DNA of 64,000 nt from Candidatus Flexifilum breve (GCA_016717205.1 JADKGC010000004.1:310001-374000), one strand, 5' to 3'; positions 16,539-25,809 are shown, counted from the first letter of the stretch. Program-made: numbers and translations. The notes: generated by a model not told the origin, from the sequence alone.

Positions 16539-17453
16539 ATGGCGTGGCGCTTGCATCTGACTGACCGGATCGTTCGCAGAATTGATGTGCTGGCTGGGAA
16601 ACCGAATCTGCTGGCGGCGTGGACGAGCACGGATCGCGTCTACTTTATGGAATTGCAGAACGGCGGCAAGCTGACTGAACTGCAAATTCATCCCCCCAAG
16701 ACGCGCGCCACCGCCATGTGGGGTGTCTTCCTCAAAACGCTCCACGCGCCCAACGGCATCTCTTTGCCGCTGGTCAAGACCGCCCAAGCGACCATTTATC
16801 AGGTGGCGGACGGCAAGCAGCGCCTCTATCGCGTCTCCGAGTCGGAACTGCTGCTCGAAGCGCAGGGCGTCGAGATGCGCCTCGCCGCCGATCAGCCGTT
16901 CGTCGCGGTGGCGTTTGATGGTGCTCTCACTGCCGGTCTGGATCGCGCGGGCGCGCTGCACTACTATCGCCAAGGGGTACATACTGCTTCCGTCGACACA
17001 CCGCTGCGCCTCACCGACGAACTGCAGCCGCATCTGGCGATCATCGAGGGCGGGACGGGGGTCTTCGTCTCCGATGGCGATCAGATTTTGCTGTTTGACG
17101 GGGATGGAGAGTTGGTCAAGCGGGTGCCGACAGGTTACACGCTGGGCGCGTTGGCCTGCTCGCCGGATGGCTCGTTTCTGGCGACGGGCGACCTGGACTC
17201 GAACATGATCCGCGTGTATGACGGGCGGCGGCTCGTGCCGACCCATCAGCGGTTCGCGGTCGAACTGCTGGCGGATGCCAAGAAAACGCAGTCGATCAGT
17301 TCGGCGCTGGCGGCGAATACTGCGGTGGGCACGCTGGCGATCACCAACAAGGGCGTGCTCGTGTTCGCGATGTCGGGGATGCTGTGCGCGACCAACCTCA
17401 CCCGCATGATCACCATGCCGAGCGTGAAGGTCTCCAGTTCAGCCGAGAGTTAG
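16539..17453 (+). CDS. beta-propeller-like cytosolic protein, unknown
   Basis: 304 residues without signal or membrane segment. Repeated strands with a WD40-like unit ALACSPDGSFLATGDLDSNMIRVYDGRR near residue 205-232 suggest a degenerate beta-propeller. Other repeats are weak. It is convergent with, and overlaps by four bases, the next gene. Function unknown. Confidence 0.65.
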   Translation: MAWRLHLTDRIVRRIDVLAGKPNLLAAWTSTDRVYFMELQNGGKLTELQIHPPKTRATAMWGVFLKTLHAPNGISLPLVKTAQATIYQVADGKQRLYRVSESELLLEAQGVEMRLAADQPFVAVAFDGALTAGLDRAGALHYYRQGVHTASVDTPLRLTDELQPHLAIIEGGTGVFVSDGDQILLFDGDGELVKRVPTGYTLGALACSPDGSFLATGDLDSNMIRVYDGRRLVPTHQRFAVELLADAKKTQSISSALAANTAVGTLAITNKGVLVFAMSGMLCATNLTRMITMPSVKVSSSAES

Positions 17454-18184
17454 AAACCGCCTTCGACGAGGGCGCGCTGCGGGAATACCATGCGTTCGGG
17501 AACAATCCAGCCGCGGGCGAGCGCCGCTTGATTGGCGCGTTCGAAGTCGGCGTGCAGGTCACGCACGAGACGCGCCTGCGCGTTGGCCGGTTCCAGCGAG
17601 AACATGACCGCCGTCGCCGCGAAATCGCCGACGGCCAGCAGCAGCCAGTTATTATCGCCCACCTGTTTGCGACCGAGGGCCTGCTTGGGGCGATCTTTCA
17701 TCAGCCAGACCGCTTTGAGCAGGGGCGTGATGACCGCATTTTCTGGCGCCTGCTTGCCGCCCGCCATGATCGGCTGCGGGCTGCTGCGGTGATAGACGCA
17801 GAAGTAGAGCGTCTGCGCTTCGAAGTGATGGCGCAGGAAGCCAGTTTGCCCCTTCACGCCGATCACCTGTTTCCACGCTTCGCTTTCCGGGTTGCGTTCG
17901 AGCAGTCGTTCGATGATGGTGCGCTGTTCGCTGTAGCGTTTGTACATGGCGTTGAACTGCGCGCGGTTGATTTTGCCCTGCGCGAACTCATCGGCGATGA
18001 GCTCCATCTTCTGGCGAATGGCGTTGAGGGCGCTGGTCGGCGTCGTCGGCGTTTCGACCTCGGGCGGGAGCGGCTGCGTCGGCGTTCGGGGACGCGACGT
18101 CGTTGTCGTTGGCGCGGTCGGGCGAATCGGTGAGCGCAGCGAGTCGGGCGGTTGATCAGGACGATTCGATTTAGGGTCGTTCAC
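17450..18184 (-). CDS. hypothetical protein with Pro/Thr-rich head
   Basis: 244 residues from GTG 18184; an earlier in-frame GTG at 18193 has no ribosome site, while 18184 has AGGTG upstream. The first 60 residues are Pro/Thr-rich and probably disordered. They are followed by a helical segment (LNAIRQKMELIADEFAQGKINRAQFNAMYKRY, a SHOCT-like look) and an alpha/beta domain with an internal LLLAVGDFAATAVMFSLEPA. Family not recognised. Confidence 0.62.
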   Translation of the reverse strand: MNDPKSNRPDQPPDSLRSPIRPTAPTTTTSRPRTPTQPLPPEVETPTTPTSALNAIRQKMELIADEFAQGKINRAQFNAMYKRYSEQRTIIERLLERNPESEAWKQVIGVKGQTGFLRHHFEAQTLYFCVYHRSSPQPIMAGGKQAPENAVITPLLKAVWLMKDRPKQALGRKQVGDNNWLLLAVGDFAATAVMFSLEPANAQARLVRDLHADFERANQAALARGWIVPERMVFPQRALVEGGF

Positions 18185-18276
18185 AGCGCACACCTATCAT
18201 GTTACAAAAAGATCGCTTTTCCTCATTATAGCCAGATTCGGTATACTTACTGTCAATGAATTGTGGATAGATTGAT

Positions 18277-19206
18277 ATGACTTTTCGACCACAGCATGTT
18301 GGCCTGTACTTCACCCATGAGCATATCACGGCGGCACGGCGGGATCGCGATCGTGATCCGCTGCGCGCGGCCTACTTGATGCTCAATGATCGCGAACAAT
18401 CCGGGATGGAAGTCGCGCTGTGGGGCGCGTTCCGCTATCGCTTCAATGAAGACGAACGCGCAGGCGAGATTGCCGCCGAGGCGCTGATGCGCGCCATCGA
18501 CGTGCAGCCGTCTGACGACCTGACTTACCTCGACACCGTCGCACAGACGATCATGTTTGTGCAGGCGTTTGAGATGCTGCGCGATCATCGCGCGCTCACC
18601 TATGCCGAGCAAGTGCGCTTTCTCAACACGCTGCAAATGCGTGTGACTGAGCTCAGCCAGAGCCCGTACAAGGATACGCAGGTCGAAAACCTGTGGATGG
18701 CGCTGCTCGTCATGGCGACGGGCGTCGCCGTTGAACATGAAGACACGTTCAAACTCGGCGTAGAGGTCTACGAGCGGACGATCCGCGATGAAGTGTCGCC
18801 ACGTGGGTTCATCCCCAAAGCGGTGCAGGGCAATGATGGCGGCAGCCTGTATCGCCAGATCCTGTCGTCGGCGGCGCTCGTGCTCATGGCCGAACTGGCG
18901 CACAACGCTGGGGTCGATCTGTGGAACTTCTCAGTGCGCGGCGTCTCCGTCGTGACGACGGCACTCTACCCGATCTACTACTTCTACACGCCGGAGAAGT
19001 GGCAGTGGGACAAAGACCTCACCGCGGACGAAACGCAGATGCTGTTCCGGCGCTACGGTGGCTATCTGGAAATGCTCAACCGCCACACCCGCCACCGCGA
19101 CCTCAAGCCGGTGCTCGAAGACCTCCGCCCGATCTACAACCCGCAGGGCGGCGGTTTGACCACGCTGTCGCACGGCCTCCCGGTCAAACGCGGGCTGTTC
19201 GGGTAA
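18277..19206 (+). CDS. alginate-lyase-type alpha/alpha-toroid protein
   Basis: 309 residues, almost all helical. The centre (YKDTQVENLWMALLVMATGVAVEHEDTF, then GFIPKAVQGNDGGSLYRQILSSAALVLMAELAHNAGVDLW) follows the pattern of the alginate lyase (PL5-like/AlgL) fold: helices around a toroid, an RDEVSPRGFIP loop and a xxxYQxxxxxALVLMAELA helix. There is no signal peptide, so an extracellular lyase is doubtful. Active-site residues cannot be fixed by eye. It is divergent from the preceding gene. Confidence 0.6.
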   Translation: MTFRPQHVGLYFTHEHITAARRDRDRDPLRAAYLMLNDREQSGMEVALWGAFRYRFNEDERAGEIAAEALMRAIDVQPSDDLTYLDTVAQTIMFVQAFEMLRDHRALTYAEQVRFLNTLQMRVTELSQSPYKDTQVENLWMALLVMATGVAVEHEDTFKLGVEVYERTIRDEVSPRGFIPKAVQGNDGGSLYRQILSSAALVLMAELAHNAGVDLWNFSVRGVSVVTTALYPIYYFYTPEKWQWDKDLTADETQMLFRRYGGYLEMLNRHTRHRDLKPVLEDLRPIYNPQGGGLTTLSHGLPVKRGLFG

Positions 19207-19210
19207 ATCC

Positions 19211-19427
19211 GACCCCGTCCCTGTCCCCTCCCCGAATTCAGTTGAGGGCAGGACAGTTTTAACATTGGGAGCCATTAAGGCACCGGTTTGAGGGGAAACA
19301 GATTTCGTAGGGACGCGCAACGGCGCGTCCGTTTTGCCCACGATCTGGCGGACGCCCCGTTGGGCGTCCCTACAATCCTCTCGATTGTTAAAAGTGTCCT
19401 GTCCTCAACCGAATTCAGGGAGGGGAG
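19211..19427 (+). repeat. composite mobile-type repeat, copy 2
   Basis: About 217 bp, GAATTC arms at both ends with a GGACAGTTTTAACA / TGTTAAAAGTGTCCTGTCC inner inverted repeat. Two family A palindromes (19308-19333, 19347-19372) lie in the centre. It is the reverse-complement relative of 14770-14983. Confidence 0.8.
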
Positions 19428-19602
19428 ACAACATTGCCCGCCAATCCGAAATTGGACGCGCTTCTAACACGCCTTGTCAGAAGATCGTGATCAATTGCTT
19501 GCATGCGCAACTTTATGCGCATTTGCTCGTAATTAAGGATAGTGTGCGGCTCGGGTAGGGTATAATGGCATGGGACGGCGTGCAATAGCTGGAGTCAGAG
19601 GC

Positions 19603-21540
19603 ATGAGTTCGCTCGAAGGGCAGACGCTCGGTCAATATCGTGTGATCGCGCAAATGGGGCACGGCGGGATGGCGACCGTATTCAAGGGCTATCACCCGCG
19701 GCTGGATCGCTTTGTCGCGATCAAAATGATGCATCAGGCCTTCCAGGAAGATAAAAACTTCCTCGCCCGCTTCGAGCGCGAAGCACAGATCGTCGCGCGC
19801 CTCGATCACCCGCACATTGTCCCCGTGTTCGACTTCGCCGATTTTGAGGGGCGTCCCTACCTCGTGATGAAGTACATCGAGGGGCGCACGCTCAAGGGCG
19901 TACTGGAAGACCAGCCGCTCGCTATGGGTGATATCCTCAACCTGATGCCGCGCATCGCCGACGCGCTCGATTATGCGCACCGGCAGGGCGTGCTGCACCG
20001 CGATATCAAGCCCTCGAACATCATCATCGATGTGAGCGGCACACCGTATCTGACCGATTTCGGTCTGGCGCGCATGGCGCAGTTGGGCGAAAGCACGCTC
20101 AGCCATGATATGCTGCTCGGCACGCCGCACTATATTTCGCCCGAACAGGCGATGGGCAGCCGCGAACTCGACAACCGCACCGATATTTACTCGCTCGGCG
20201 TCGTGCTGTACGAGCTGGTCGTCGGGCGGGTGCCTTTCAGCGCAGATACGCCGTTTGCCATCATTCACGATCACATTTACCGCCCGCTGCCGGAACCGAT
20301 GAAGGTCAACCCGGAGATTACGCCGGAAGTTTCCGCCGTGCTGGAAAAGGCGCTGGCCAAGTCGCCCGCTGATCGCTACGCGACGGCCACCGAGTTGGTA
20401 AATGCCTTCAAAGCGGCGGTCGAAACGTCGGGCATGGCGACGCTCAACCCGAACCGCGTCAATATCGCCTCGGATTCGCTGCTGGAAATGCGCCGCGCCG
20501 AAGACAACGCGACCGAACTGCTGAGCAATGTCGGCAAGCCCAAGCGTGACCGGGCCGCCTCGATTCCGGCGGCTGGTCCCCTCCCACCAACGCCCCCGGT
20601 GCCGCCAGCCGCACCCGAACCGCCGAAGCGCGTGGTCGTCGAGTCGTCGTTCGATTTTGCCGATGTGGGCAAAGCCATCGAAAAGGCGGGCGAAGCCATC
20701 GGCGATGCCTTCGAGAGCTGGAATGAGAAGAATATCGAGTACGAACTCGCGCCCTACGAAACCGAAGAGACTTTCCGTAAGCGCATCGAAGCTCGCTTCA
20801 AGAAGCGCGGGGAATTCACCGGACACCTGATCGCCTATATCGTGGTGAATGCCCTGCTGTGGATCATATTCAGCGCGGCGGGCGGCTTTAGCTTCATCAG
20901 CACTGATCAACAGTTCTTGCAGTGGATGGAATTTCCGTGGCCAATGATTGTCTCGCTCGGGTGGGGTGCTGGGCTCGCGGCGCATCTGTTCGAGACGCAT
21001 TTTGCGACGGGCAGTCGTGACGAACGGCGCTATCAGGCAATCCGCGCGGAACTCCGCCGCCAGTACCCGGATGGATGGGGGCGCGTCGACCGCCGCGAAT
21101 TGAAGAAGATCCGCCGCCGCGTCGAAAAGCCGTTCAAGAAGCGGGCGGAATTCTTCGAACATGCTGCCGTCTACATCATGATCAACGCCATGCTGTGGCT
21201 GATTTTCTTCTTTGGCAGCAGCGTGCCGGATATCGGCGCGGTGATGAACGAAATCCCCTTCCCTTGGCCGTTGATTGTGTCTTTGGGTTGGGGGGTCGGT
21301 CTGGCGATCAACTTTGCCGAGATGGTGACGACTTCCGGGCGCGAACGCGCTATTCAGCGCGCTATAGAACAGGAATACGGGCGCAAACGCAAGAATGATG
21401 AGTACGTGGCAGAGGACGACGATGAGCTGTTAAACAGCCGTCCTGCGCGCCGCGTCCGTTTGACTGAAGATGGCGAACTCACCGACAGCATGGTCGTCGA
21501 ATGGGAAGAAGAAGACAAGCCCAAACGTTCTAGACGCTGA
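19603..21540 (+). CDS. Ser/Thr protein kinase with two C-terminal 2TM domains
   Basis: 645 residues from ATG 19603 (MSSLEGQTLG), with GGAG eight bases upstream; a TATAAT at 19561-19566 may be its -10. The PknB-type kinase domain spans residues 10-270: glycine loop MGHGGMATV, VAIK lysine, HRDIKPSN, DFG, and PHYISPEQ. A Pro-rich linker follows, then two copies of a 2TM domain (about 390-480 and 520-600), each a basic YETEETFRKRIEARFKKRGEF-like helix plus two membrane helices ending in FPWPxIVSLGWG. There is no PASTA or extracellular sensor. The FHA protein at 14053 may read its phosphorylation. Confidence 0.92.
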   Translation: MSSLEGQTLGQYRVIAQMGHGGMATVFKGYHPRLDRFVAIKMMHQAFQEDKNFLARFEREAQIVARLDHPHIVPVFDFADFEGRPYLVMKYIEGRTLKGVLEDQPLAMGDILNLMPRIADALDYAHRQGVLHRDIKPSNIIIDVSGTPYLTDFGLARMAQLGESTLSHDMLLGTPHYISPEQAMGSRELDNRTDIYSLGVVLYELVVGRVPFSADTPFAIIHDHIYRPLPEPMKVNPEITPEVSAVLEKALAKSPADRYATATELVNAFKAAVETSGMATLNPNRVNIASDSLLEMRRAEDNATELLSNVGKPKRDRAASIPAAGPLPPTPPVPPAAPEPPKRVVVESSFDFADVGKAIEKAGEAIGDAFESWNEKNIEYELAPYETEETFRKRIEARFKKRGEFTGHLIAYIVVNALLWIIFSAAGGFSFISTDQQFLQWMEFPWPMIVSLGWGAGLAAHLFETHFATGSRDERRYQAIRAELRRQYPDGWGRVDRRELKKIRRRVEKPFKKRAEFFEHAAVYIMINAMLWLIFFFGSSVPDIGAVMNEIPFPWPLIVSLGWGVGLAINFAEMVTTSGRERAIQRAIEQEYGRKRKNDEYVAEDDDELLNSRPARRVRLTEDGELTDSMVVEWEEEDKPKRSRR

Positions 21541-21634
21541 GGCGGCGTTTCCCCGACGCTACAACCTAAGACGGATGCAGGTCAGCCAATTCTCGTGTAA
21601 CATGGTTGTAATTCAACACGAGGACAAGCGAGTC

Positions 21635-22510
21635 ATGCCACGACAGATTTTGCCGTTAGAAGCCAGCAAACGAAATATCTTCGCAACCCGCAAGGGCTTA
21701 CTGATCGTTCTCTGGGCGGTGCGCCAGTATGGGCCGCTCAGCTTTTGGGATCTCTACAAAATCATCTTCGGGCATGATTTTTACGAGGAACAGCGGCGGC
21801 AGGGCGGCACGGGTCGCCTGAACAGCGGTGAAGATCAGGTGAAAGCCGCGCGCATGGTCAGCCGCTTTGGGGCAAACGGCCAGTTCAAGATCATGCTGGA
21901 AGGCACGATCACCACACTCCAGCGCAGCGAACTACTCAACGTCGAGTATGGCGAAAACGACCGTTCGGTCGAAACCATGATGATCAGCGTGCCGCCGATT
22001 CTCGCGGCGCTGCAAACGATCTTTCGCATCAGCCTGACTGAATTTGTGACGGCGGGCGGCGAATTCGTCGCCTCGTACCCGATTTTCGGCGAGCCGCTCG
22101 CGCCCGCCGACGACAAATGGGCGGAAGCGTTCGTCATCATGCCATTCGACCCATCGATGAAGGTGGTTTACGACGAGCATCTCGTCCCGGTTGCTAATCG
22201 CCTCGGCATCACGATCAAGCGTGGTGACGCGTTTCTGTCGTCGCAGTCGATCATCGATGAGGTGTGGTCAGCCATCTACCATTCGGACATCTGCATTGCC
22301 GACTGCACCGGACGCAACGCCAACGTGATGTACGAACTGGGGATCGCGCACACGCTCGGTCGTCCAGTCATCCTGATTTCGCAGTCGGTGGCAGATATCC
22401 CATTCGACATCAGCCACCGCCGCATCATCACCTACAGCCTCGACAACCTCGACGAGCTGGATAAGAACATCACCTCGGTCATCAAGAGCGAACTCGGCTA
22501 CGGGGAATAA
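21635..22510 (+). CDS. nucleoside-deoxyribosyltransferase/TIR-like domain protein
   Basis: 291 residues from ATG 21635, with GAGGA about ten bases upstream (earlier in-frame ATGs at 21575 and 21602 lack one). The N-terminal 150 residues are alpha/beta and winged-helix-like (IVLWAVRQYGPLSFWDLYKI). The C-terminal 120 residues carry AEAFVIMPFDPSMK, then SIIDEVWSAIYHSDICIADC, then GRNANVMYELGIAHTLGRP and a final PFDISHRRIITY. This is the pattern of the Rossmann-like nucleoside 2-deoxyribosyltransferase/TIR-like fold found in many bacterial stress and defence proteins. A nucleotide or NAD substrate is inferred. The gene stands alone after the kinase. Confidence 0.7.
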   Translation: MPRQILPLEASKRNIFATRKGLLIVLWAVRQYGPLSFWDLYKIIFGHDFYEEQRRQGGTGRLNSGEDQVKAARMVSRFGANGQFKIMLEGTITTLQRSELLNVEYGENDRSVETMMISVPPILAALQTIFRISLTEFVTAGGEFVASYPIFGEPLAPADDKWAEAFVIMPFDPSMKVVYDEHLVPVANRLGITIKRGDAFLSSQSIIDEVWSAIYHSDICIADCTGRNANVMYELGIAHTLGRPVILISQSVADIPFDISHRRIITYSLDNLDELDKNITSVIKSELGYGE

Positions 22511-22511
22511 C

Positions 22512-22607
22512 CCAAAGCCTCACCCGAACCCCTCTCCGAGCGGAGAGGGGCAACAACACTCGCCAGACAGATTTTGTTTTCGTAGGGACGCGATTTATCG
22601 TGTCCGC
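22512..22607. repeat. family B + family A composite
   Basis: CCTCACCCGAACCCCTCTCC, GAGCGGAGAGGGG, spacer CACTCGCCAGACAGATTTTG, then GTAGGGACGCGATTTATCG. Confidence 0.7.
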
Positions 22608-22615
22608 ATAGTTAC

Positions 22616-22884
22616 GACCCCACCCCCGGCCCCCTAACAGGGGTAGGTTTTTATGCTTCCCCATCGAATACGGTTTTCTTCGCTGAGAACCTGTAGGGAC
22701 GAGGCATGCCTCGTCCGGTTTTCCTCTGGATTAGGCAATAGATCGGTTGTCTGTGAAAGCAAAAGAGGTGTTTTAACGGATAGGGTGGTTGTGTGAGCAT
22801 AGGAGGACGAGGCATGCCTCGTCCCTACAATTAAAAACCTACCCCTGAGAGCACCGGCTCCTCCCCGAATTCAGGGAGGGGCGC
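22616..22884. repeat. long composite repeat with CAGGGGTAGGTTTTT arms
   Basis: CAGGGGTAGGTTTTT at 22638-22652 and its exact complement AAAAACCTACCCCTG at 22833-22847 flank two units of GACGAGGCATGCCTCGTCC. A GAATTC palindrome closes the right side. The same architecture recurs at 47998-48281. The whole 22,511-22,965 gap is repeat; I see no gene in it. Confidence 0.75.
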
Positions 22885-22914
22885 CAGCAGCGTTTGCCAA
22901 GCCGAATACGTCTT

Positions 22915-22941
22915 CGTAGGGACGCGATTCATCACGTCTCC
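22915..22941. repeat. family A palindrome
   Basis: CGTAGGGACGCGATTCATCA followed by CGTCTCC; imperfect copy. Confidence 0.6.
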
Positions 22942-22965
22942 CGCTTGGATTAAGCTTGTTTCCTA

Positions 22966-23367
22966 CTAACTTGCCGGGTTGTGCAGCTGACATGCGCCGT
23001 TTTCGCACACTTCCGCGCCCACCAGTTTGTTGATGCGGTAGCGGTTGCGGGCGAGCACCTTGTAGACCTGATCCCCGAGCCAATCCACGCCGGGGACGTG
23101 CAGCAGCAGCCAGAGCGGAAAGCCGAGCGGGAGTTCACGCAGCAGGCGGCGCACGCCCTTAAAACCACCGAGCATTTGCCCGTCGCTGGTCATGGTGTGC
23201 ATCTGCCCAAACGCTGCGTTCCAGTCGAGATCGGGATAACGCTGGTGCACCGTCTCCCACTTCTGCAAATCGAGAAATTCCACGCGCTGCAGCCAGTCCA
23301 ACGCGTTGATGATCCGCTTGGATTGCCGGCAGAGCACGCAGTTGCCATCATAGATCGCTGTGACCAT
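22966..23367 (-). CDS. DCC-family thiol-disulfide oxidoreductase-like (DUF393)
   Basis: 133 residues. It begins VTAIYDGNCVLCRQSKR, the family-defining D-G-x-C-x-x-C motif, and continues with LQRVEFLDLQ, GFKGVRRLLRELPLGFPLWLLLHVPGV, and a C-terminal YRxxxxRYRINKL-like segment, all as in DUF393 proteins. A role in thiol redox is presumed from the family name; no substrate is known. GGAGTGG precedes ATG 23367. Confidence 0.88.
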   Translation of the reverse strand: MVTAIYDGNCVLCRQSKRIINALDWLQRVEFLDLQKWETVHQRYPDLDWNAAFGQMHTMTSDGQMLGGFKGVRRLLRELPLGFPLWLLLHVPGVDWLGDQVYKVLARNRYRINKLVGAEVCENGACQLHNPAS

Positions 23368-23513
23368 CTGTCACCACTCCATCATTCTCAGGTCTGTATA
23401 TTACACTTCTTATTGCGGTACGGCAGGTTTTATCATCCCGGTCTCAGATTCACGCAACCCGGCAGCGCAGGCGGCGTATATAATGAGCAGAGAAACACGA
23501 GAGGAAAACGCCT

Positions 23514-24344
23514 GTGAGCGATCAACCGGAAGTCCAAGCCGAAGACCTGTCGCCGCTGCCCCACACCGACACCGTTTACGAGACTCATCCTCGGCGGCAA
23601 AAGCGCGGTTGCGCGCCGTATATTTTTGGCGGGATGGGCTGCCTGCTGTTCATCGTCGTGATTCTCGGGGCGCTTATCTTCTTCACGGGGTCGACGCTCA
23701 CCAATGTGATCGGGAGTATCGGCGGTTTAGTGGGCGTGCAGCAGTTCAGCGCGCCGCCGGAAGCGTCGATTGTCTCGTCGCAGACCATCGTGCAGGGAAT
23801 TCAACCCCTCGGACAGTTGGTCAGCGTGAGCGTGCAGTTGGCGAAAGCCGGGGTGTTCGTCGGCGTGGGGCAGGGCGTGCTGAACGTGTGCGGTTACTCG
23901 GCGAATCACGCCGTGCAGGGGGCGGTTGAAGCCGGTATTGACCTGATGCAAATCGGCGAAGACGATGTGCGCTACGACGCGGCGCGTGACGTCTACATCA
24001 TCACCATCCCCGCGCCGCAGTTGACGAGCTGCCGCGTCGAGATGATCGACCAGTATGACGAGTCGGTTTCGACGTGCAATCCGGATTGGGATGGGGTGCG
24101 CCAGCTCGCGCAGTATCAGGCATTATCCGACTTCCGTGATGATGCGCTTGAAGGCGGTATCCTCACCCGCGCGGAGACAGAAACGCGCTTCGTGCTGGCC
24201 AACTTCGTGCGCTCGCTGACCGGGCGCAGCGTGGAGATTGTGTTCGCGCCGCCGACGGGCGAGACGGTTTATCCGCCGTCGTGCTTGCCGGAGATCCCCA
24301 TTGGCTGGCGCTTTGATACGCAGAACAATCACTGGACGAAATAG
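23514..24344 (+). CDS. membrane-anchored DUF4230 protein
   Basis: 276 residues from GTG 23514, with AGAGGAAAA upstream. A cytosolic head of about 35 residues, a Gly-rich transmembrane helix (36-60), then an outer domain with QTIVQGIQPLGQLVSVSVQLAKAG and GAVEAGIDLMQIGEDDV, the DUF4230 signature strand-loop. C-terminal VRSLTGRSVEIVFAPP. Function of the family is unknown. Confidence 0.78.
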   Translation: MSDQPEVQAEDLSPLPHTDTVYETHPRRQKRGCAPYIFGGMGCLLFIVVILGALIFFTGSTLTNVIGSIGGLVGVQQFSAPPEASIVSSQTIVQGIQPLGQLVSVSVQLAKAGVFVGVGQGVLNVCGYSANHAVQGAVEAGIDLMQIGEDDVRYDAARDVYIITIPAPQLTSCRVEMIDQYDESVSTCNPDWDGVRQLAQYQALSDFRDDALEGGILTRAETETRFVLANFVRSLTGRSVEIVFAPPTGETVYPPSCLPEIPIGWRFDTQNNHWTK

Positions 24345-24515
24345 ACAGGTTTACAGTTCACAGTCAAGACAGGGTTTGAAGCAGTTACCTGAAAATGGGC
24401 AGACACACAGGTCTGCCCATTTTCAGGCGCACCGATAGTTGCGCCCCTACAAGCAGTTACCCCTTATTCCAGACACTTGCCAGACCATTAACTGTGAACT
24501 GAAACTGTCAACTTG
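24345..24515. repeat. family C and family A repeats
   Basis: TTTACAGTTCACAGTCAAG at the left and TTAACTGTGAACTGAAACTG at the right surround two family A units (24397-24450). This fills the gap between convergent genes. Confidence 0.75.
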
Positions 24516-24520
24516 AACTT

Positions 24521-25789
24521 CTAGCGCGCGCCGACGCGCATGGTGAACGAAGTTGGCGTGAGCGTCATGCCGCCTTCGATGTCCAGCAGCGGCGGCGTCA
24601 GGGAGTTCAACCGCCAGCGTCCGACAATCCCCGCCAGCAGCAGCGTGCTCACCGTCGTGACAAACGATTCTTCCAGCGCCGCGCGCACGCCTGCCCCGAA
24701 CGGCATGTAGCTGTAGCGATTGAGCCGCTTTTCATAGCCCGCCGAAAAACGTTCCGGCATAAAAGCTTCCGGGTTGATGAACTGCTTCGGGTTATGGTGC
24801 AGCGCGTACGGGCTGACGAAGATCGCGCTGCCGGACGGCACGAAGTACTTGCCGACCTGCGCCTCGCGCGTCGCCTGCCGCGTGATCACCCACACGGGCG
24901 GGTACAGGCGCAGCGTTTCGCGGATGACCATTTCGGCATAGGGCAGGTTGTCGAGGTCAGCGGCATTCGGTAAGCGTCCACCCAAGGTCGACCGAACTTC
25001 CTGTAAGAGTTCCGCTTCCGCATCGGGGTTGCAGGCGAGCAGATGCAGCGCCCACGCCAGCGTGTTGGCGACAAGCTCCGTCCCCGCATGGAACAGAAGC
25101 AGCATTTCGTCGACGGCCTGCGCCGGGTTGACGTAATGCAGACGTTCGAAGAGACCGCAGCGCCGATCCGCGACTAGGTCGGCAATCGCCTCTTTTAGCC
25201 CAGAATGCGCGCGCCCACAGCCGCGCCGTGCGCCGACGGGCAGCCACGCCGGGATGAGCGGCGACTCGAAGCGGCGGTCAGCGAGCGGTTGGCTGAAGGG
25301 CACACCTTCACGCAGCCCGGCGGGCGCGGCGTCGCGTTCAAACAAGAGCTGCGCAGTCATGCGGGCGGTCATGGTTTTGAGATGGGTGGGCAGCGAGACC
25401 ACATCGTCGGGACACCAGCCGAGCAGGTTGACGGCACTAGTGATCTGATCCGCGAAGTCGTACAGCCAGCGCGGATCGTAGGCGGCTTTGATGCGGTCGC
25501 GTCCGCCGAGTTTGTCTTTGGGTGGAAACAGATCGTGACCCATAGCGCTGTTCAGCGTCTTGAGGTAATTCGGGCGGTCGGTGAAGCGTTCGGGCGCTTC
25601 GACCAGTACATAGTGCGCCTCACGCGGGTTGTTGACCAGATACGCGTGGGTCGGGCCGAAGCGGAAATGCACGAGTTCGCCATACTGCAAGGGGGACTCG
25701 GTCAGGGCGCGAAACGGGTTGTTCGCAAAGAGGGGCGCATCGCCTGCAATGAAGTGCTTCTGCGGGCCGGGCGGAAAAAAGGCATCCAT
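24521..25789 (-). CDS. cytochrome P450-fold protein lacking the heme cysteine
   Basis: 422 residues from ATG 25789, with GAGGCTGTG upstream. P450 features: N-terminal PPGPQ hinge, I-helix FHAGTELVAN (residues 233-242), ExxR at E291-R294 (ETLR), PERF (346-349), and the heme loop PFGAGVRAAL at 363-372. In a working P450 this loop reads FGxGxRxCxG; here residue 371 is Ala and residue 373 is Glu, and the I-helix Thr after the acid is Leu. The bases read GCG for residue 371, so two changes from a Cys codon are needed. The protein is otherwise full length. A P450 monooxygenase reaction is therefore unlikely. Confidence 0.85.
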   Translation of the reverse strand: MDAFFPPGPQKHFIAGDAPLFANNPFRALTESPLQYGELVHFRFGPTHAYLVNNPREAHYVLVEAPERFTDRPNYLKTLNSAMGHDLFPPKDKLGGRDRIKAAYDPRWLYDFADQITSAVNLLGWCPDDVVSLPTHLKTMTARMTAQLLFERDAAPAGLREGVPFSQPLADRRFESPLIPAWLPVGARRGCGRAHSGLKEAIADLVADRRCGLFERLHYVNPAQAVDEMLLLFHAGTELVANTLAWALHLLACNPDAEAELLQEVRSTLGGRLPNAADLDNLPYAEMVIRETLRLYPPVWVITRQATREAQVGKYFVPSGSAIFVSPYALHHNPKQFINPEAFMPERFSAGYEKRLNRYSYMPFGAGVRAALEESFVTTVSTLLLAGIVGRWRLNSLTPPLLDIEGGMTLTPTSFTMRVGAR

Positions 25790-25809
25790 ACACAGCCTCA
25801 AACTTCTTG

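Noticed and set aside
14531..19430. CRISPR array from recurring GTAGGGAC units
   Set aside because: Units are palindromic, unevenly spaced and scattered over the whole backbone; no cas genes or regular spacers.
19513..21162. 549-codon open frame antisense to the Ser/Thr kinase
   Set aside because: Arg/His/Asp-rich composition of a GC-rich shadow frame, no family motifs, and the sense strand holds a complete kinase.
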